Assembly (NCBI RefSeq): GCF_003001905.1
Contig: NZ_PVNE01000009.1
Coordinates: 54,677-118,676 of the forward strand
Source of the DNA: Planifilum fimeticola
Lineage (GTDB): Bacteria; Bacillota; Bacilli; Thermoactinomycetales; DSM-44946
Direction of reading: 5' to 3'
Length of the DNA stretch: 64,000 nucleotides
The notes beneath the pieces were generated by a model, which worked only from the letters and a program-made list of their open reading frames with translations, searched no databases and was not told the origin of the DNA. This document shows, in pieces, positions 7,195 to 16,505 of the stretch. Made by a program: the position numbers and the translations under genes. Within the stretch, counting starts at the first letter, position 1. Every line of letters begins with the position of its first letter.

Positions 7195-10100
7195 ATGAAA
7201 TCGACCTTTGTGCACCTTCATGTCCATACCGAATACAGCCTGCTGGACGGGGCGGCACGGATCAAAGAGCTGGTTCGGAAAGCCGAAGCGCAGGGCATGG
7301 ATGCCCTGGCCATCACCGACCACGGGGTGATGCACGGCGTGATCCCCTTCTACCGGGAATGCCGCGAACGGGGGATCCGCCCGATCATCGGCTGTGAGGT
7401 GTATCTCACGCCGGGAGAGTTGGAGGAAAGGCCTTCTCCGCGGGAAAATCGGATTTACCATCTCCTGCTTTTGGCGGAAACCACCGAGGGATACCGGAAT
7501 CTGATGAAGCTGGTGTCGGAGGCCCATCTTCGGGGTTTTCACTATAAACCCCGCGTGGACAAGGCCTTGCTCCGCCGCTTTCGAAAGGGGCTGATCGCCA
7601 CCAGCGCCTGCCTGTCGGGAGAAATTCCCCGGGCGATTCTGGAGGGCAGGTTTCAAGATGCGCGCCGGATCGCGGAAGAGTACCGGGAATTGTTCGGGGA
7701 GGGGAATTTTTTCCTTGAGCTCCAGTCCCACGGGGTGCCGGAGGAGCAGAAGGTGAACCGGCACCTGATCGCCCTGGCGGAGGAGACGGGATTGCCCCTG
7801 GTGGCCACCAATGATGTCCACTACGTCAACCGGGAGGATCATGATGTCCAGGATTGCCTGTTGTGCATCGGCACCGGCCGACGCCTCGATGAAGAGGATC
7901 GGATGCGCTTCCCCACCGATGAATTTTATCTGAAGACGCCGGAGGAGATGGCCCGACTGTTTGCGGATGTTCCGGAGGCGATCCGCAACACGGTCCGGAT
8001 CGCGGAGCGGTGTCGGGTGGAAATCCCTCTGGGGGGGCGGCTCTTGCCCCGTTTTCCCGTTCCCGACGGCCACACGTCTTCCTCCTATCTGCGGGAGCTG
8101 TGCCGAATGGGAGCGATACAGCGCTACGGTTCCATCACCCCCGAAGTGCGGGAAAGGCTGAGATACGAACTGGATATCATCGAGCGGATGGGTTTTGCCG
8201 ACTACTTTCTCATCGTGTGGGACTTCGTCCGGTTCGCCCACGAACGGGGCATCGCCACGGGCCCCGGACGGGGCTCCGCCGCGGGCAGCCTGGTCGCCTA
8301 CGTTCTCCGCATTACCGACATCGACCCGATCCGGTATGGGCTTCTCTTCGAGCGGTTTCTCAATCCGGAGCGGATCAGCATGCCGGACATCGACATCGAT
8401 TTCAATTACGAGCGGCGGGATGAGGTGATCGAGTACGTCTCCCGGAAATACGGGCCGGACCGGGTGGCGCAGATCATCACCTTCGGAACGATGGCTCCCC
8501 GGGCGGCGGTGCGCGACGTGGGACGGGTGATGGGGCTTCCCTATCCCGAAGTGGATCGGGCGGCCAAGTTGATCCCCGCCTCTCCGGGCATGACCCTCGA
8601 AAAGGCCTTTCAGGCGGAACCCAGGTTGAAACAGCTGTGCGAAAGCAACCCGCGGATGGCCCGGCTGATGGAAGTGGTGAAAAAGGTGGAGGGAATGCCC
8701 AGGCATGCCTCCACCCACGCCGCCGGGTTGGTGATCTCCGAGAAACCCCTGACGGAATACGTCCCCCTGATGCGAGGGAGCGAAGGAGACAGCCTCACCC
8801 AGTATCCGATGGACGTGTTGGAGTCGATCGGCCTGTTAAAGGCGGACTTTCTCGGCCTTCGCAACCTGACGGTGATCGAGCGGGCCATCGGCATCATCCG
8901 GGAGACGGAGGGCAAGGAAATCCGCTTCGACCGGATGGATATGGAGGACGAGGAAACCTACCGGATGCTGGGCAGGGGGGATACCATCGGCGTGTTTCAA
9001 CTGGAATCGGCGGGAATGCGCCGGGTGCTCAGGGAGCTCAAACCATCCTGCTTCGAGGATCTCATCGCCGTGCTGGCGCTGTACCGACCCGGCCCCATGG
9101 AACAGATTCCCCGTTTCATCCGGGCGAAGCACGGCAAGGAGCCCGTCACCTATCCCCATCCCGATCTGGAGCCGATTCTGAAGGACACCTACGGCATCAT
9201 CGTCTACCAGGAGCAGATCATGCAGATCGCCTCCCGGATGGCCGGTTTCACTCTCGGCCAAGCCGATCTGCTGCGCCGGGCCGTGTCCAAAAAGAAGAGG
9301 GAACTGTTGAACGAACAGCGGGATGCGTTCCTGGCCGGCTGCCGGGCCAACGGCTACGATGAGGAGACGGGGCGCCGGGTCTATGATCTGATCGTCCGGT
9401 TCGCCGATTACGGCTTTAACCGCAGTCACTCCGCCGCCTATGCGGTGCTGGCTTATCAGACCGCCTATCTGAAGGCCAATCATCCGTTGGCCTTCATGGC
9501 TGCGCTCCTGACGACGGTGATGGGCAGCCAGGGGAAAATGGCCGAATACATCGAGGAGTGCCGCCGCATGGGCATTGAGGTGCTGCCCCCGGACGTGAAC
9601 CGGAGCGGACGCTCTTTCAGCGTGGAGGGCGAAGCGATCCGCTTCGGGCTGGAAGCGGTCAAAAACGTGGGAACCCATGCGATCGAAGCCATCCTGCGGG
9701 AGCGGAAGCGACGTCCTTTCCGCGATTTGTTCGACCTCTGCGCGCGGGTGGATTTGCGACATGTGAATCGGCGGGTCCTGGAATCCCTGATCCAGTGCGG
9801 GGCCACGGAATCCCTGGAGGGTCACCGGGCGTTGCAATTGGCCATGTTGGATGAGGCGATGGAGCGGGGGAGCGCTTTTCAACAGCTGCGCTCCGAGGAC
9901 CAGTTGGACCTCTTCGAGGATGAGACGCTCACCATTTCTTCCCCCCGTTTCGATTACAGCAGCACCGTTCCCTTTACCCGAAGGGAAATTCTCGAAATGG
10001 AACGGGAACTGCTCGGGCTGTATCTTTCCGGCCATCCCCTGGACGGCTATCGGGAGGAGCTGCCCCGCCTCGCGACCCACAGCCTTGCCGAACTGGAGGA

Positions 10101-10707
10101 ATGCCGGGATGGGGAGCGAATCTCCATCGCGGGGATGATCACCCATGTGAAGCCGATCACCACCCGGAAGGGGGAACCGATGGCCTTCGTCACGGCGGAG
10201 GATTGGTCCCGGCAGGTGGAAGTGATCCTCTTCCCCCGAACCTATCGCCAATACCGGACATTGCTCCAGACGGACCGGCCGGTTCGCATCTCCGGCCGGA
10301 TCAACCACCATGAAGAGGGCGTAAAGGTCTTGGCCGATACCCTGGAGGACCTGGAGCGGTTGGCAAAAGAACTGCCTGACGCTACGGGGGATTCATCCCG
10401 GGGCTCGGAGGCGGCGGTTGCGCCCGGCCGGGACGGGGGAGATCGCGGGGGCGAGCGTCCCGCGGCGTTTATACGGATTTCTCCCCGGCACGAGGACGGC
10501 CAAGCGCTTCAGTCCCTGAAACAGGTGCTCCTCCGGCACCGGGGAGAAGTTCCCGTGTATCTCTATTATGAGCGAACGAAGAAAGTGTTGGCCCTGCCCG
10601 TTTCCAAGTACGGGATCCGCCCGTCGGAGGAATGCCGCGCGCGCATTGAGGAAATCCTAGGAGAACGCACCTTTCGCCTGAAGGAGCCTCCCTCGGGCGG
10701 TGGGTGA
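7195..10707 (+). CDS. dnaE: DNA polymerase III alpha subunit DnaE
   Basis: The 1170-residue DnaE polymerase, which in low-GC Gram-positives extends RNA primers before hand-over to PolC. The frame opens earlier, but the ATG at 7195 begins the conserved N-terminus MKSTFVHLHVHTEYSLLDGA, the PHP domain (residues about 4-210). The active site has PGRGSAAGSL near 360-370, the catalytic Asp pair in PDIDIDF (D398, D400; D402 adjacent) and the third Asp at D551 in KADFLGLRNL. Helix-hairpin-helix elements lie near 840-890 and an OB fold near 970-1045. A run of seven G near 8032 is read in frame, which matters for the frameshifts in the RHS gene. Confidence 0.97.
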   Translation: MKSTFVHLHVHTEYSLLDGAARIKELVRKAEAQGMDALAITDHGVMHGVIPFYRECRERGIRPIIGCEVYLTPGELEERPSPRENRIYHLLLLAETTEGYRNLMKLVSEAHLRGFHYKPRVDKALLRRFRKGLIATSACLSGEIPRAILEGRFQDARRIAEEYRELFGEGNFFLELQSHGVPEEQKVNRHLIALAEETGLPLVATNDVHYVNREDHDVQDCLLCIGTGRRLDEEDRMRFPTDEFYLKTPEEMARLFADVPEAIRNTVRIAERCRVEIPLGGRLLPRFPVPDGHTSSSYLRELCRMGAIQRYGSITPEVRERLRYELDIIERMGFADYFLIVWDFVRFAHERGIATGPGRGSAAGSLVAYVLRITDIDPIRYGLLFERFLNPERISMPDIDIDFNYERRDEVIEYVSRKYGPDRVAQIITFGTMAPRAAVRDVGRVMGLPYPEVDRAAKLIPASPGMTLEKAFQAEPRLKQLCESNPRMARLMEVVKKVEGMPRHASTHAAGLVISEKPLTEYVPLMRGSEGDSLTQYPMDVLESIGLLKADFLGLRNLTVIERAIGIIRETEGKEIRFDRMDMEDEETYRMLGRGDTIGVFQLESAGMRRVLRELKPSCFEDLIAVLALYRPGPMEQIPRFIRAKHGKEPVTYPHPDLEPILKDTYGIIVYQEQIMQIASRMAGFTLGQADLLRRAVSKKKRELLNEQRDAFLAGCRANGYDEETGRRVYDLIVRFADYGFNRSHSAAYAVLAYQTAYLKANHPLAFMAALLTTVMGSQGKMAEYIEECRRMGIEVLPPDVNRSGRSFSVEGEAIRFGLEAVKNVGTHAIEAILRERKRRPFRDLFDLCARVDLRHVNRRVLESLIQCGATESLEGHRALQLAMLDEAMERGSAFQQLRSEDQLDLFEDETLTISSPRFDYSSTVPFTRREILEMERELLGLYLSGHPLDGYREELPRLATHSLAELEECRDGERISIAGMITHVKPITTRKGEPMAFVTAEDWSRQVEVILFPRTYRQYRTLLQTDRPVRISGRINHHEEGVKVLADTLEDLERLAKELPDATGDSSRGSEAAVAPGRDGGDRGGERPAAFIRISPRHEDGQALQSLKQVLLRHRGEVPVYLYYERTKKVLALPVSKYGIRPSEECRARIEEILGERTFRLKEPPSGGG

Positions 10708-10741
10708 GGATTGCGCGGATGCATATTCAGGGGAGGAGCCC

Positions 10742-11233
10742 GTGTTTTACGATTACGTCGTTCGCTTGTTGGAAAAAAGAGGAGTGTCCCTTGATTCCAT
10801 TGCGGAGATCGTTCTGAAACTGCAAAAACCGTACCATGACGATCTGACCCTTCACGAATGCAGGGAGAGCGTGGAACGCGTTCTGCGGAAACGGGAAGTT
10901 CAACACGCCGTCATTACCGGCGTCTCCCTGGACATGCTGGCGGAGGAGAAAAAATTGCCCGAACCGCTGCAGACGATCTTGGCCATCGATGAGCCCTTGT
11001 ACGGGATGGACGAGATCCTCGCCCTCGGAATCACCAATGTGTACGGAAGCATCGGCCTGACCAATTTCGGGTATCTGGACAAGCGGAAACCGATGATCCT
11101 CGGCCGTCTGAATCGGCGAAAGGCGGGGGTGCACGTATTTCTGGACGACCTGGTGGCGGGCATCGCCGCCGCGGCTTCGGCGCGCATCGCGCACCGTTTG
11201 CCCGAAGGGGAGCGGTTTGAGGGAGATCTGTGA
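10742..11233 (+). CDS. pgpA: Phosphatidylglycerophosphatase A family protein
   Basis: A 163-residue protein of the PgpA/YutG family, which dephosphorylates phosphatidylglycerophosphate to phosphatidylglycerol. GTG at 10742 with GGGGAGGA just upstream; an in-frame start overlapping dnaE would add an unlikely leader. The sequence is largely soluble. It ends with the conserved ITNVYGSIGLTNFGYLDK and VHVFLDDLVAGIAAA stretches seen in Gram-positive YutG-like members, which differ from the membrane-embedded E. coli enzyme. It follows dnaE by 34 bases and may be read from the same transcript. Confidence 0.75.
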   Translation: MFYDYVVRLLEKRGVSLDSIAEIVLKLQKPYHDDLTLHECRESVERVLRKREVQHAVITGVSLDMLAEEKKLPEPLQTILAIDEPLYGMDEILALGITNVYGSIGLTNFGYLDKRKPMILGRLNRRKAGVHVFLDDLVAGIAAAASARIAHRLPEGERFEGDL

Positions 11234-11301
11234 ACGGCGTCCGGGAAAGCGAGCTTTACCGAAGCGCTTCCTTGGCGATGGTGAAGGATGGATGAGTGAG
11301 G

Positions 11302-11348
11302 TGAAGGAAATCCTTTATTTAAAGGTCGATAGAGAAATATTTCCTTCA
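11302..11348. repeat. Nested inverted repeats in the pgpA 3' region
   Basis: Outer arms TGAAGGAAAT (11302-11311) and ATTTCCTTCA (11339-11348) match perfectly. Inside are CCTTT-attt-AAAGG (11312-11325) and the exact 10-base palindrome GAAATATTTC (11334-11343). This could be an operator or a folded leader. Confidence 0.5.
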
Positions 11349-11383
11349 TTAAATCGAGCAGTTATTACGAGCAAATCCGAAAA

Positions 11384-11409
11384 ACCCTTCGAGAGGGTCC
11401 TTTTTTTTT
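11384..11409 (+). terminator. Intrinsic terminator after pgpA
   Basis: ACCCT (11384-11388), loop, AGGGT (11394-11398), then CC and nine T (11401-11409). Flanking A residues can extend the stem into the T run. Confidence 0.75.
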
Positions 11410-11490
11410 GTCAGAGGGGCCCGGAAGGACCAAAACTCCGTAAAAAGGGAAGAACCCGCCGTCGCCATTTCTTCCGGGGTGCCGTAAAAT

Positions 11491-11535
11491 GAAGTAAATC
11501 ATTCAAGAAGATGATTTTTATGAATGAAATACTTC
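11491..11535. promoter_or_regulatory. Operator-like inverted repeat before the aminotransferase
   Basis: Arms 11491-11504 (GAAGTAAATCATTC) and 11522-11535 (GAATGAAATACTTC) match at 12 of 14 positions, with AAATCAT/ATGATTT (11496-11502, 11511-11517) nested inside. The arms end 16 bases before the start codon. It is a candidate site for the MurR/RpiR regulator encoded downstream. Confidence 0.55.
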
Positions 11536-11551
11536 GAAGGGGATGAATTCC

Positions 11552-12940
11552 ATGGCAACATCGGCACATCCGGTTCATCCGCTCGTGGGCAAGACGGCGG
11601 GTTCCGCGGAGCTTCACGAGGAAGCGGCCAATTATCTGCCCGGGGGAGTGACAGCCAACATCAAATATTTCGATCCGTATCCGATCGCGATGGAATCGGC
11701 GAACGGCGCCCGCATGAGGGATGTGGACGGAAATCAGTATATCGACTACAACCTCTGCTACGGAGCCCTGATGCTGGGACACGGCGATCCGCGGGTGAAG
11801 AAGGCGGTGCTGGAGCAGATGAACCGGATGGGTACGACCGTTTTGGGAACGCCCCATCGGTTGGAGGTGGACATGGCCCGGACGCTGGTCGGCCTGTATC
11901 CGGGGATCGACACGGTCCGCTTCACCAATTCGGGCCTGGAAGCGACCCTGTTGGCCATCCGGTTGGCGATGGCCTGGACGGGCCGGCCGAAACTGGCCAA
12001 ATTCGAAGGTCATTATCACGGAGGATACGACCAGGTGTTGATCAGTGTCAACCCCGACCGGAGAAGCGCGGATCAGCTTCCCTCCGCACATCCCGATTCC
12101 ATGGGGATTCCCGACTATTACCTGGAAAACACCGTGGTGCTTCCCTTCAATGATCTGGACGGGACGGAAGAGATCCTCCGGCGTCACGGACACGAGCTGG
12201 CTGCGGTGATCATCGAGCCGGTTCAGGGAGGATTTATCCCGCCCAAAATGGAATTTCTAAAGGGGCTGCGGGAGTTGACGCGGGCCTGCGGGGCTCTCCT
12301 CATCTTTGACGAGGTGAAGACGGGGTTCCGTGTCGGGTTGTCGGGAGCCCAGGGCCGTTACGGGGTGATTCCCGATCTGACGGCTCTCGGCAAAGTGTTG
12401 GGCGGGGGCTTTCCCGTGGGCGCCGTGGGTGGTCGGAAGGAGATCATGGACATCTGCGCGCCTCCCCCCCGTGCGGCGGATATCCTTTCCATCGGTTCCC
12501 AAAGGAAGGGTCGCGCGGCTTCGGACACCCTGTTCCACAGCGGAACCTACAACGGCCATCCCACCGTGCTCGCTGCCGGCATGGCCACCATTGAAGCCCT
12601 CAGAAGGCCCGGTGTGTACGCCGAAGTGGAGAAGGCGACGGGGGCTCTTCGCGCGGGAATGGAAGAGATCTTGAGAAGAAACGGGATTCCGGGACAAACT
12701 GTGGGAGTAGGGAGCATTTTCAACCTGGTGCTCGGAGAAGGTCCGGTAAGCCAGGTTCAGGATATTCTGCGCTCCGAACTCACTCTCCGCCGGAGGATCG
12801 ACTATGCCTTGTTGGATCAGGGAATCTACGTGAAGCCTCTCAACCGGTTCAGTCTTTCCACCGCCCATACGCCGGACGTGATTGAAGAAACGCTGGACCG
12901 TTTCGAGAGGGGGGTGAAATTAACGATCAAGGGCAGGTGA
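11552..12940 (+). CDS. Class III PLP aminotransferase, glutamate-1-semialdehyde aminomutase type
   Basis: A 462-residue fold-type I PLP enzyme close to glutamate-1-semialdehyde 2,1-aminomutases. ATG 11552 is preferred over ATG 11543, which would sit two bases from the GAAGGGG site. N-terminal NYLPGGVTANIKYFDP resembles the HemL entry motif; SGLEATLLAIRLA is cofactor-phosphate binding, IFDEVKTGFR carries the PLP-ring Asp, and the Schiff-base lysine lies in TALGKVLGGGFPVGAVGG. The gene is coupled to a MurR/RpiR regulator (next start four bases on), not to heme genes. A catabolic or amino-sugar/amino-acid role is therefore more likely than tetrapyrrole synthesis; the substrate is unknown. Confidence 0.8.
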   Translation: MATSAHPVHPLVGKTAGSAELHEEAANYLPGGVTANIKYFDPYPIAMESANGARMRDVDGNQYIDYNLCYGALMLGHGDPRVKKAVLEQMNRMGTTVLGTPHRLEVDMARTLVGLYPGIDTVRFTNSGLEATLLAIRLAMAWTGRPKLAKFEGHYHGGYDQVLISVNPDRRSADQLPSAHPDSMGIPDYYLENTVVLPFNDLDGTEEILRRHGHELAAVIIEPVQGGFIPPKMEFLKGLRELTRACGALLIFDEVKTGFRVGLSGAQGRYGVIPDLTALGKVLGGGFPVGAVGGRKEIMDICAPPPRAADILSIGSQRKGRAASDTLFHSGTYNGHPTVLAAGMATIEALRRPGVYAEVEKATGALRAGMEEILRRNGIPGQTVGVGSIFNLVLGEGPVSQVQDILRSELTLRRRIDYALLDQGIYVKPLNRFSLSTAHTPDVIEETLDRFERGVKLTIKGR

Positions 12941-12944
12941 TGTC

Positions 12945-13811
12945 GTGAAAAAGAAGAAGGTGAGCGTGTTTCGACGGATTCGTGAAAAAAGCGACGGGAT
13001 GAGCCGAGCCCATCAAAAGGTGGCGGCCTACATGGAGGCTCATCCCGATCGCGCTCCGTTTCTGACGGCGGCGCAAATGGCCCAATTGGCCGGGGTGAGC
13101 GAGGCGACGGTGATCCGGTTCGCCACTTACCTCGGATTTTCCGGTTTTTCCGAGATGCAGAAACACCTCCGGGAGGAAATCCGCGAACGGCTGACCACGG
13201 TGGAACGGCTTGATCTGGCTGAAGACGCTTACCCGGAGGAACAGCGGGTCGTCTACGAAGTGCTTCACGACGATTTGGGAAACCTCCAGCAGACGATGCA
13301 CATGTTGGACGCCTCCGCTTTTGCCGAAGCCGTCGGCATGATCAGCCGTGCGCGGATGATCTCCGTTGTTGCCTTCCGCAGCTCCCACGCCTTGGGTTAT
13401 TTCCTCACCTTTTACCTCAATTTGATTCTGGAAAACACCAAGCTCATTCAGCATTCGGATACGATGTTTGAACAGCTTTCTCCGCTTCGCGCCGATGATC
13501 TGCTGATCGGAATCGGGTTTCCGCGGTATACCGCCCGCACGATCCAGGCCATCCAGTACGCGAGGGGCCGGGGTGTGAAGACGCTGGCCATCACCGATTC
13601 CCACGGTTCGCCCTTGGCCCGCGAGGCGGAGGTCTACTTGGTTGCTTCCAGCAGGCTCCCTTCCTTTGTGGATTCGTACGTGGCGCCCCTCAGTCTGATC
13701 AACGCCCTGATCACGGCGGTGGGGAGAAAAAACAAAGCCGATGTTTCCCGCCGTCTCGAGGTCATGGAAGAGGTGTGGAGCAAGGAGGGGATTTATTTCC
13801 CGCAGGAGTAG
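12945..13811 (+). CDS. MurR/RpiR family transcriptional regulator
   Basis: A 288-residue regulator. GTG at 12945, four bases after the aminotransferase stop. N-terminal helix-turn-helix of the RpiR type (MAQLAGVSEATVIRFATYLGFSG begins near residue 45), then a linker and a SIS phosphosugar-binding domain (about residues 130-270; FRSSHALGYFLTFYLNLI and LAITDSHGSPLAREAEVYL). SIS-domain regulators respond to phosphosugars or related small molecules. Overlapping organisation with the aminotransferase suggests it controls that gene, plausibly through the palindrome at 11491-11535. Confidence 0.85.
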   Translation: MKKKKVSVFRRIREKSDGMSRAHQKVAAYMEAHPDRAPFLTAAQMAQLAGVSEATVIRFATYLGFSGFSEMQKHLREEIRERLTTVERLDLAEDAYPEEQRVVYEVLHDDLGNLQQTMHMLDASAFAEAVGMISRARMISVVAFRSSHALGYFLTFYLNLILENTKLIQHSDTMFEQLSPLRADDLLIGIGFPRYTARTIQAIQYARGRGVKTLAITDSHGSPLAREAEVYLVASSRLPSFVDSYVAPLSLINALITAVGRKNKADVSRRLEVMEEVWSKEGIYFPQE

Positions 13812-14577
13812 GGGATTGTCGGCGGCTTCAGCCTTCGCAGGTTTATGTCCCTGATGGTCCGAAGGAGGGACAAGCTTCGACTCACCAAAAAGTAGGGTTC
13901 CATCTCCCGCGACGGGCGGCAGAAGGGGGTATGCCGCGCCCGTTTTCGGAACGGTTTCGGTCCTCGGTACACCTCGGCCGCGCAGAAGCAACGGAGGCGG
14001 TCGCGCGCATTTTTTCAAAAATAAAACGGGCACGTAACGGTCTACTTTTCACTATCATGGATCGCTGATTACCCACCCACGATCTTTCGACCGTGAGCGG
14101 GCAGTTCACAACCCATGATCGTGTTCGTTCGACCGTACAGAATCCCTTTACAGTCCCATGCAACCCTTTCGGCTGCATGGAACCGTTCACTCCGAATCGC
14201 TCTTTAAGAGGTGAGGTTGAAGGCCTCCCTTTCAGAGCGCAGTTCTTTAGATGGAGCCTGTGGCACTCTGTACGATCTTCGCTCGACCGCACGATCGGTT
14301 GGGACCCTGTTGCAATCCAGTTCTTAGGTCCGACTGCAACAAAGACTTTCCCGACCGGACGGAATCTTCCCTCCGACTGCATGCAAGCTTGAGATATGCA
14401 TGCAATCTGCGGCCGATCCGTAGGAACCTTTTTTAGCCCCTATGGATCTGGGCTCGACCGTTACGTGCCCGTTACCTTCATTATGAGTGGGGGCCGATCC
14501 GCTTATGCACGGGCCCAGAAACTGACAAGGTTTGCGCTCCCGCTTTCAAAGGGAAAGGAAAGTATCATCGGATTATA
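13812..14577. other. 0.75-kb gene-free region with hairpins and recurring motifs
   Basis: No frame here has a plausible start, ribosome-binding site or protein-like composition. The + strand contains several short perfect stems: CCATGCA/TGCATGG (14156-14162, 14174-14180), GTTGCA/TGCAAC (14309-14314, 14335-14340), TGCATGCA twice (14378-14385, 14397-14404), and AGCCC/GGGCT (14435-14439, 14450-14454). The heptamer TCGACCG recurs at 14088, 14130, 14283 and 14454, and TGCAA recurs in most stems. Composition is less GC-rich than the flanks. It could be a structured RNA, a binding-site array or decayed sequence. Confidence 0.5.
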
Positions 14578-14607
14578 TTGAATCTTGAGTCAATAATCCA
14601 TTACAAT
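14578..14607 (+). promoter_or_regulatory. Promoter of the acyl-CoA ligase gene
   Basis: TTGAAT (14578-14583), an 18-base spacer and TACAAT (14602-14607), about 40 bases before the ATG at 14647. Confidence 0.55.
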
Positions 14608-14646
14608 GCAAGTAGGTCCGATTATTTATGGGAGCGTGATACGGGT

Positions 14647-16281
14647 ATGAAAGGAACCATGATGAATTACCCATTGACGCTGATGCATATTTTGGAGCGG
14701 GCGGGCATGCTCTATGGATCGGTGGAGATTGTCTCGCGCATGCCGGACAAGTCGCTGCATCGATACACTTACGCCGATTTTTACCGCAGAGCGCGTTCCC
14801 TGGCCAAGGCCCTGCAAAAGGCCGGGCTCAAGCGGGGTGACCGGGTAGGCACCCTGATGTGGAATCATTATGTCCATCTTGAGAGCTATTTCGGAATTCC
14901 CGCCGCCGGAGGCGTGATCCATACCCTGAACCTTCGTCTTCATCCGGATGAAATCGCTTACATCGCCAACCACGCCGGTGACCGCTTTTTGATTGTTGAC
15001 GACGTGCTCTTGCCCCTGCTGCAAAAATTCCGGGATCAGCTCCGGGTCGAAAAAATCATCGTGGTTTCCCTCACGGGTCAGCCGGTTCCGGAGGGGATGG
15101 AGGAATACGAGTCCTTCATCGCGGAACCCGCCGAGGATTTCGTTTACCCCGAGCTCGAGGAGGAGGACGCCGCCGGGATGTGCTACACCTCGGGGACGAC
15201 GGGCAGGCCCAAGGGAGTGGTCTACAGCCACCGGGCCCTGGTGCTCCATTCCTTTGCCACCGCTTTGGGCGATGTATTGGGCATCTCCCGGCGCGATGTC
15301 GTCGTGCCCGTGGTTCCCATGTTCCACGTCAATGCCTGGGGCCTGCCCTTTACTTGCACCATGGTGGGGACGAAGCAGGTTTTTCCCGGTCCGCACCTGG
15401 ACCCCGCCAGTCTGCTGGATCTCTTCGAAAAGGAACGGGTCACGATTACCGCCGGGGTTCCGACCATCTGGCTCGGCATTTTGCAGATGCTGGAGAAAAA
15501 CCCCGGTAAATGGGACCTGGTTCCGGGGATGCGGATGATGGTGGGGGGATCCGCCGCGCCGGAATCGATGATCCGGGCCTTTGACCGGCACAATCTCCGG
15601 GTGGTTCACGGCTGGGGGATGACAGAAACCACTCCGGTCGGAACGCTGGGAATATTGAAACCCCACATGGAGGAATGGCCGGAGGAAAAACAGTACGAGT
15701 ATCGCGCCAAGCAGGGATTGCCTCTTCCGTTTGTCGAGGTGCGGATCGCGACGGAAGATGGGTTTGCCCCCCATGACGGGAAAACCATGGGCGAGCTGCA
15801 GGTGAGGGGGCCCTGGATCGCCGCGGACTATTACAACCGGCCCGATTCCCGGGATTCCTTCACGGAGGACGGCTGGTTCCGGACCGGCGATGTGGCGACG
15901 ATCGATCCGGAGGGTTTTGTGAAGATCACCGACCGAACGAAGGATCTGATCAAATCCGGCGGCGAATGGATCAGTTCCGTCGACCTGGAGAACGCCCTGA
16001 TGGGGCATCCCGCCGTGGCGGAGGCGGCGGTGATCGCCGTTCCCCATCCCAAGTGGCAGGAGCGCCCGCTGGCGGTGGTGGTGCTCAAGGAGGGAGCCCA
16101 GGCCACGGAAGAGGAATTGATCCAGTTCTTGGCGCCCAAATTCGCCAAGTGGTGGCTTCCCGACGGGGTGGTCTTCGTGGAGGAAATCCCCCGGACTTCC
16201 GCCGGGAAATTCCTGAAAGCGAAATTGCGGGAGCAGTTTAAGGACTGGGTGAAGGAAGGGGAAGGACTTCGCACGGAGTGA
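14647..16281 (+). CDS. Long-/medium-chain fatty-acid--CoA ligase (AMP-binding)
   Basis: A 544-residue acyl-adenylate-forming enzyme that activates fatty acids to acyl-CoA with ATP. ATG 14647 is chosen: it lies downstream of the promoter, and the encoded MKGTMMNYPLTL matches the usual N-terminus of this family; an ATG at 14662 is an alternative. The AMP-binding P-loop-like motif YTSGTTGRPKG lies near residues 180-190 and the GWGMTETTPVG motif near 322-332. The C-terminal domain contains DRTKDLIKSGGEWIS and the catalytic Lys in PRTSAGKFLK. It is monocistronic and upstream of asparaginase; functionally it fits the acyl-CoA operon at 17932-23790. Confidence 0.9.
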   Translation: MKGTMMNYPLTLMHILERAGMLYGSVEIVSRMPDKSLHRYTYADFYRRARSLAKALQKAGLKRGDRVGTLMWNHYVHLESYFGIPAAGGVIHTLNLRLHPDEIAYIANHAGDRFLIVDDVLLPLLQKFRDQLRVEKIIVVSLTGQPVPEGMEEYESFIAEPAEDFVYPELEEEDAAGMCYTSGTTGRPKGVVYSHRALVLHSFATALGDVLGISRRDVVVPVVPMFHVNAWGLPFTCTMVGTKQVFPGPHLDPASLLDLFEKERVTITAGVPTIWLGILQMLEKNPGKWDLVPGMRMMVGGSAAPESMIRAFDRHNLRVVHGWGMTETTPVGTLGILKPHMEEWPEEKQYEYRAKQGLPLPFVEVRIATEDGFAPHDGKTMGELQVRGPWIAADYYNRPDSRDSFTEDGWFRTGDVATIDPEGFVKITDRTKDLIKSGGEWISSVDLENALMGHPAVAEAAVIAVPHPKWQERPLAVVVLKEGAQATEEELIQFLAPKFAKWWLPDGVVFVEEIPRTSAGKFLKAKLREQFKDWVKEGEGLRTE

Positions 16282-16378
16282 AGAGTCTCGCCACGGCATG
16301 GGCGGCCGAATTTCCGGCTTCCCGCGGCGAGTTTGAAATCCCCGTTTTTCTTCTTCGGGAGCGGCCTTGATCATACAT

Positions 16379-16412
16379 GGGCTCACCCGTCCCTTCGGGG
16401 GAGCCCTTTTCT
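16379..16412 (+). terminator. Terminator after the acyl-CoA ligase
   Basis: GGGCTC (16379-16384) pairs with GAGCCC (16401-16406), with an inner CCC/GGG, followed by TTTTCTT. Confidence 0.75.
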
Positions 16413-16505
16413 TCGTGCCTTTGCCTGCGTTGCCTCCTGCAGCCGACGGAGAACAGACCTCGGAAGTTGCCGTGCGGTCCCGCGATCGGTGCGCGCGGGG
16501 CGAGG

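Larger units (their letters stand above)
11234..11551. other. Intergenic region pgpA to aminotransferase
   Basis: 318 bases with no credible gene. It holds a nested pair of inverted repeats (11302-11348), an intrinsic terminator (11384-11409) and an operator-like palindrome (11491-11535). Open frames crossing it read through the terminator stem and are rejected. Confidence 0.7.

Noticed and set aside
11217..11492. 91-codon frame after pgpA
   Set aside because: It reads through the terminator stem and T run at 11384-11409 and encodes a low-complexity basic tail.
14093..14581. Short frames within the 13812-14577 region
   Set aside because: Overlapping frames on both strands with no start context or conserved-looking segments; the hairpins and repeats fit non-coding DNA better.
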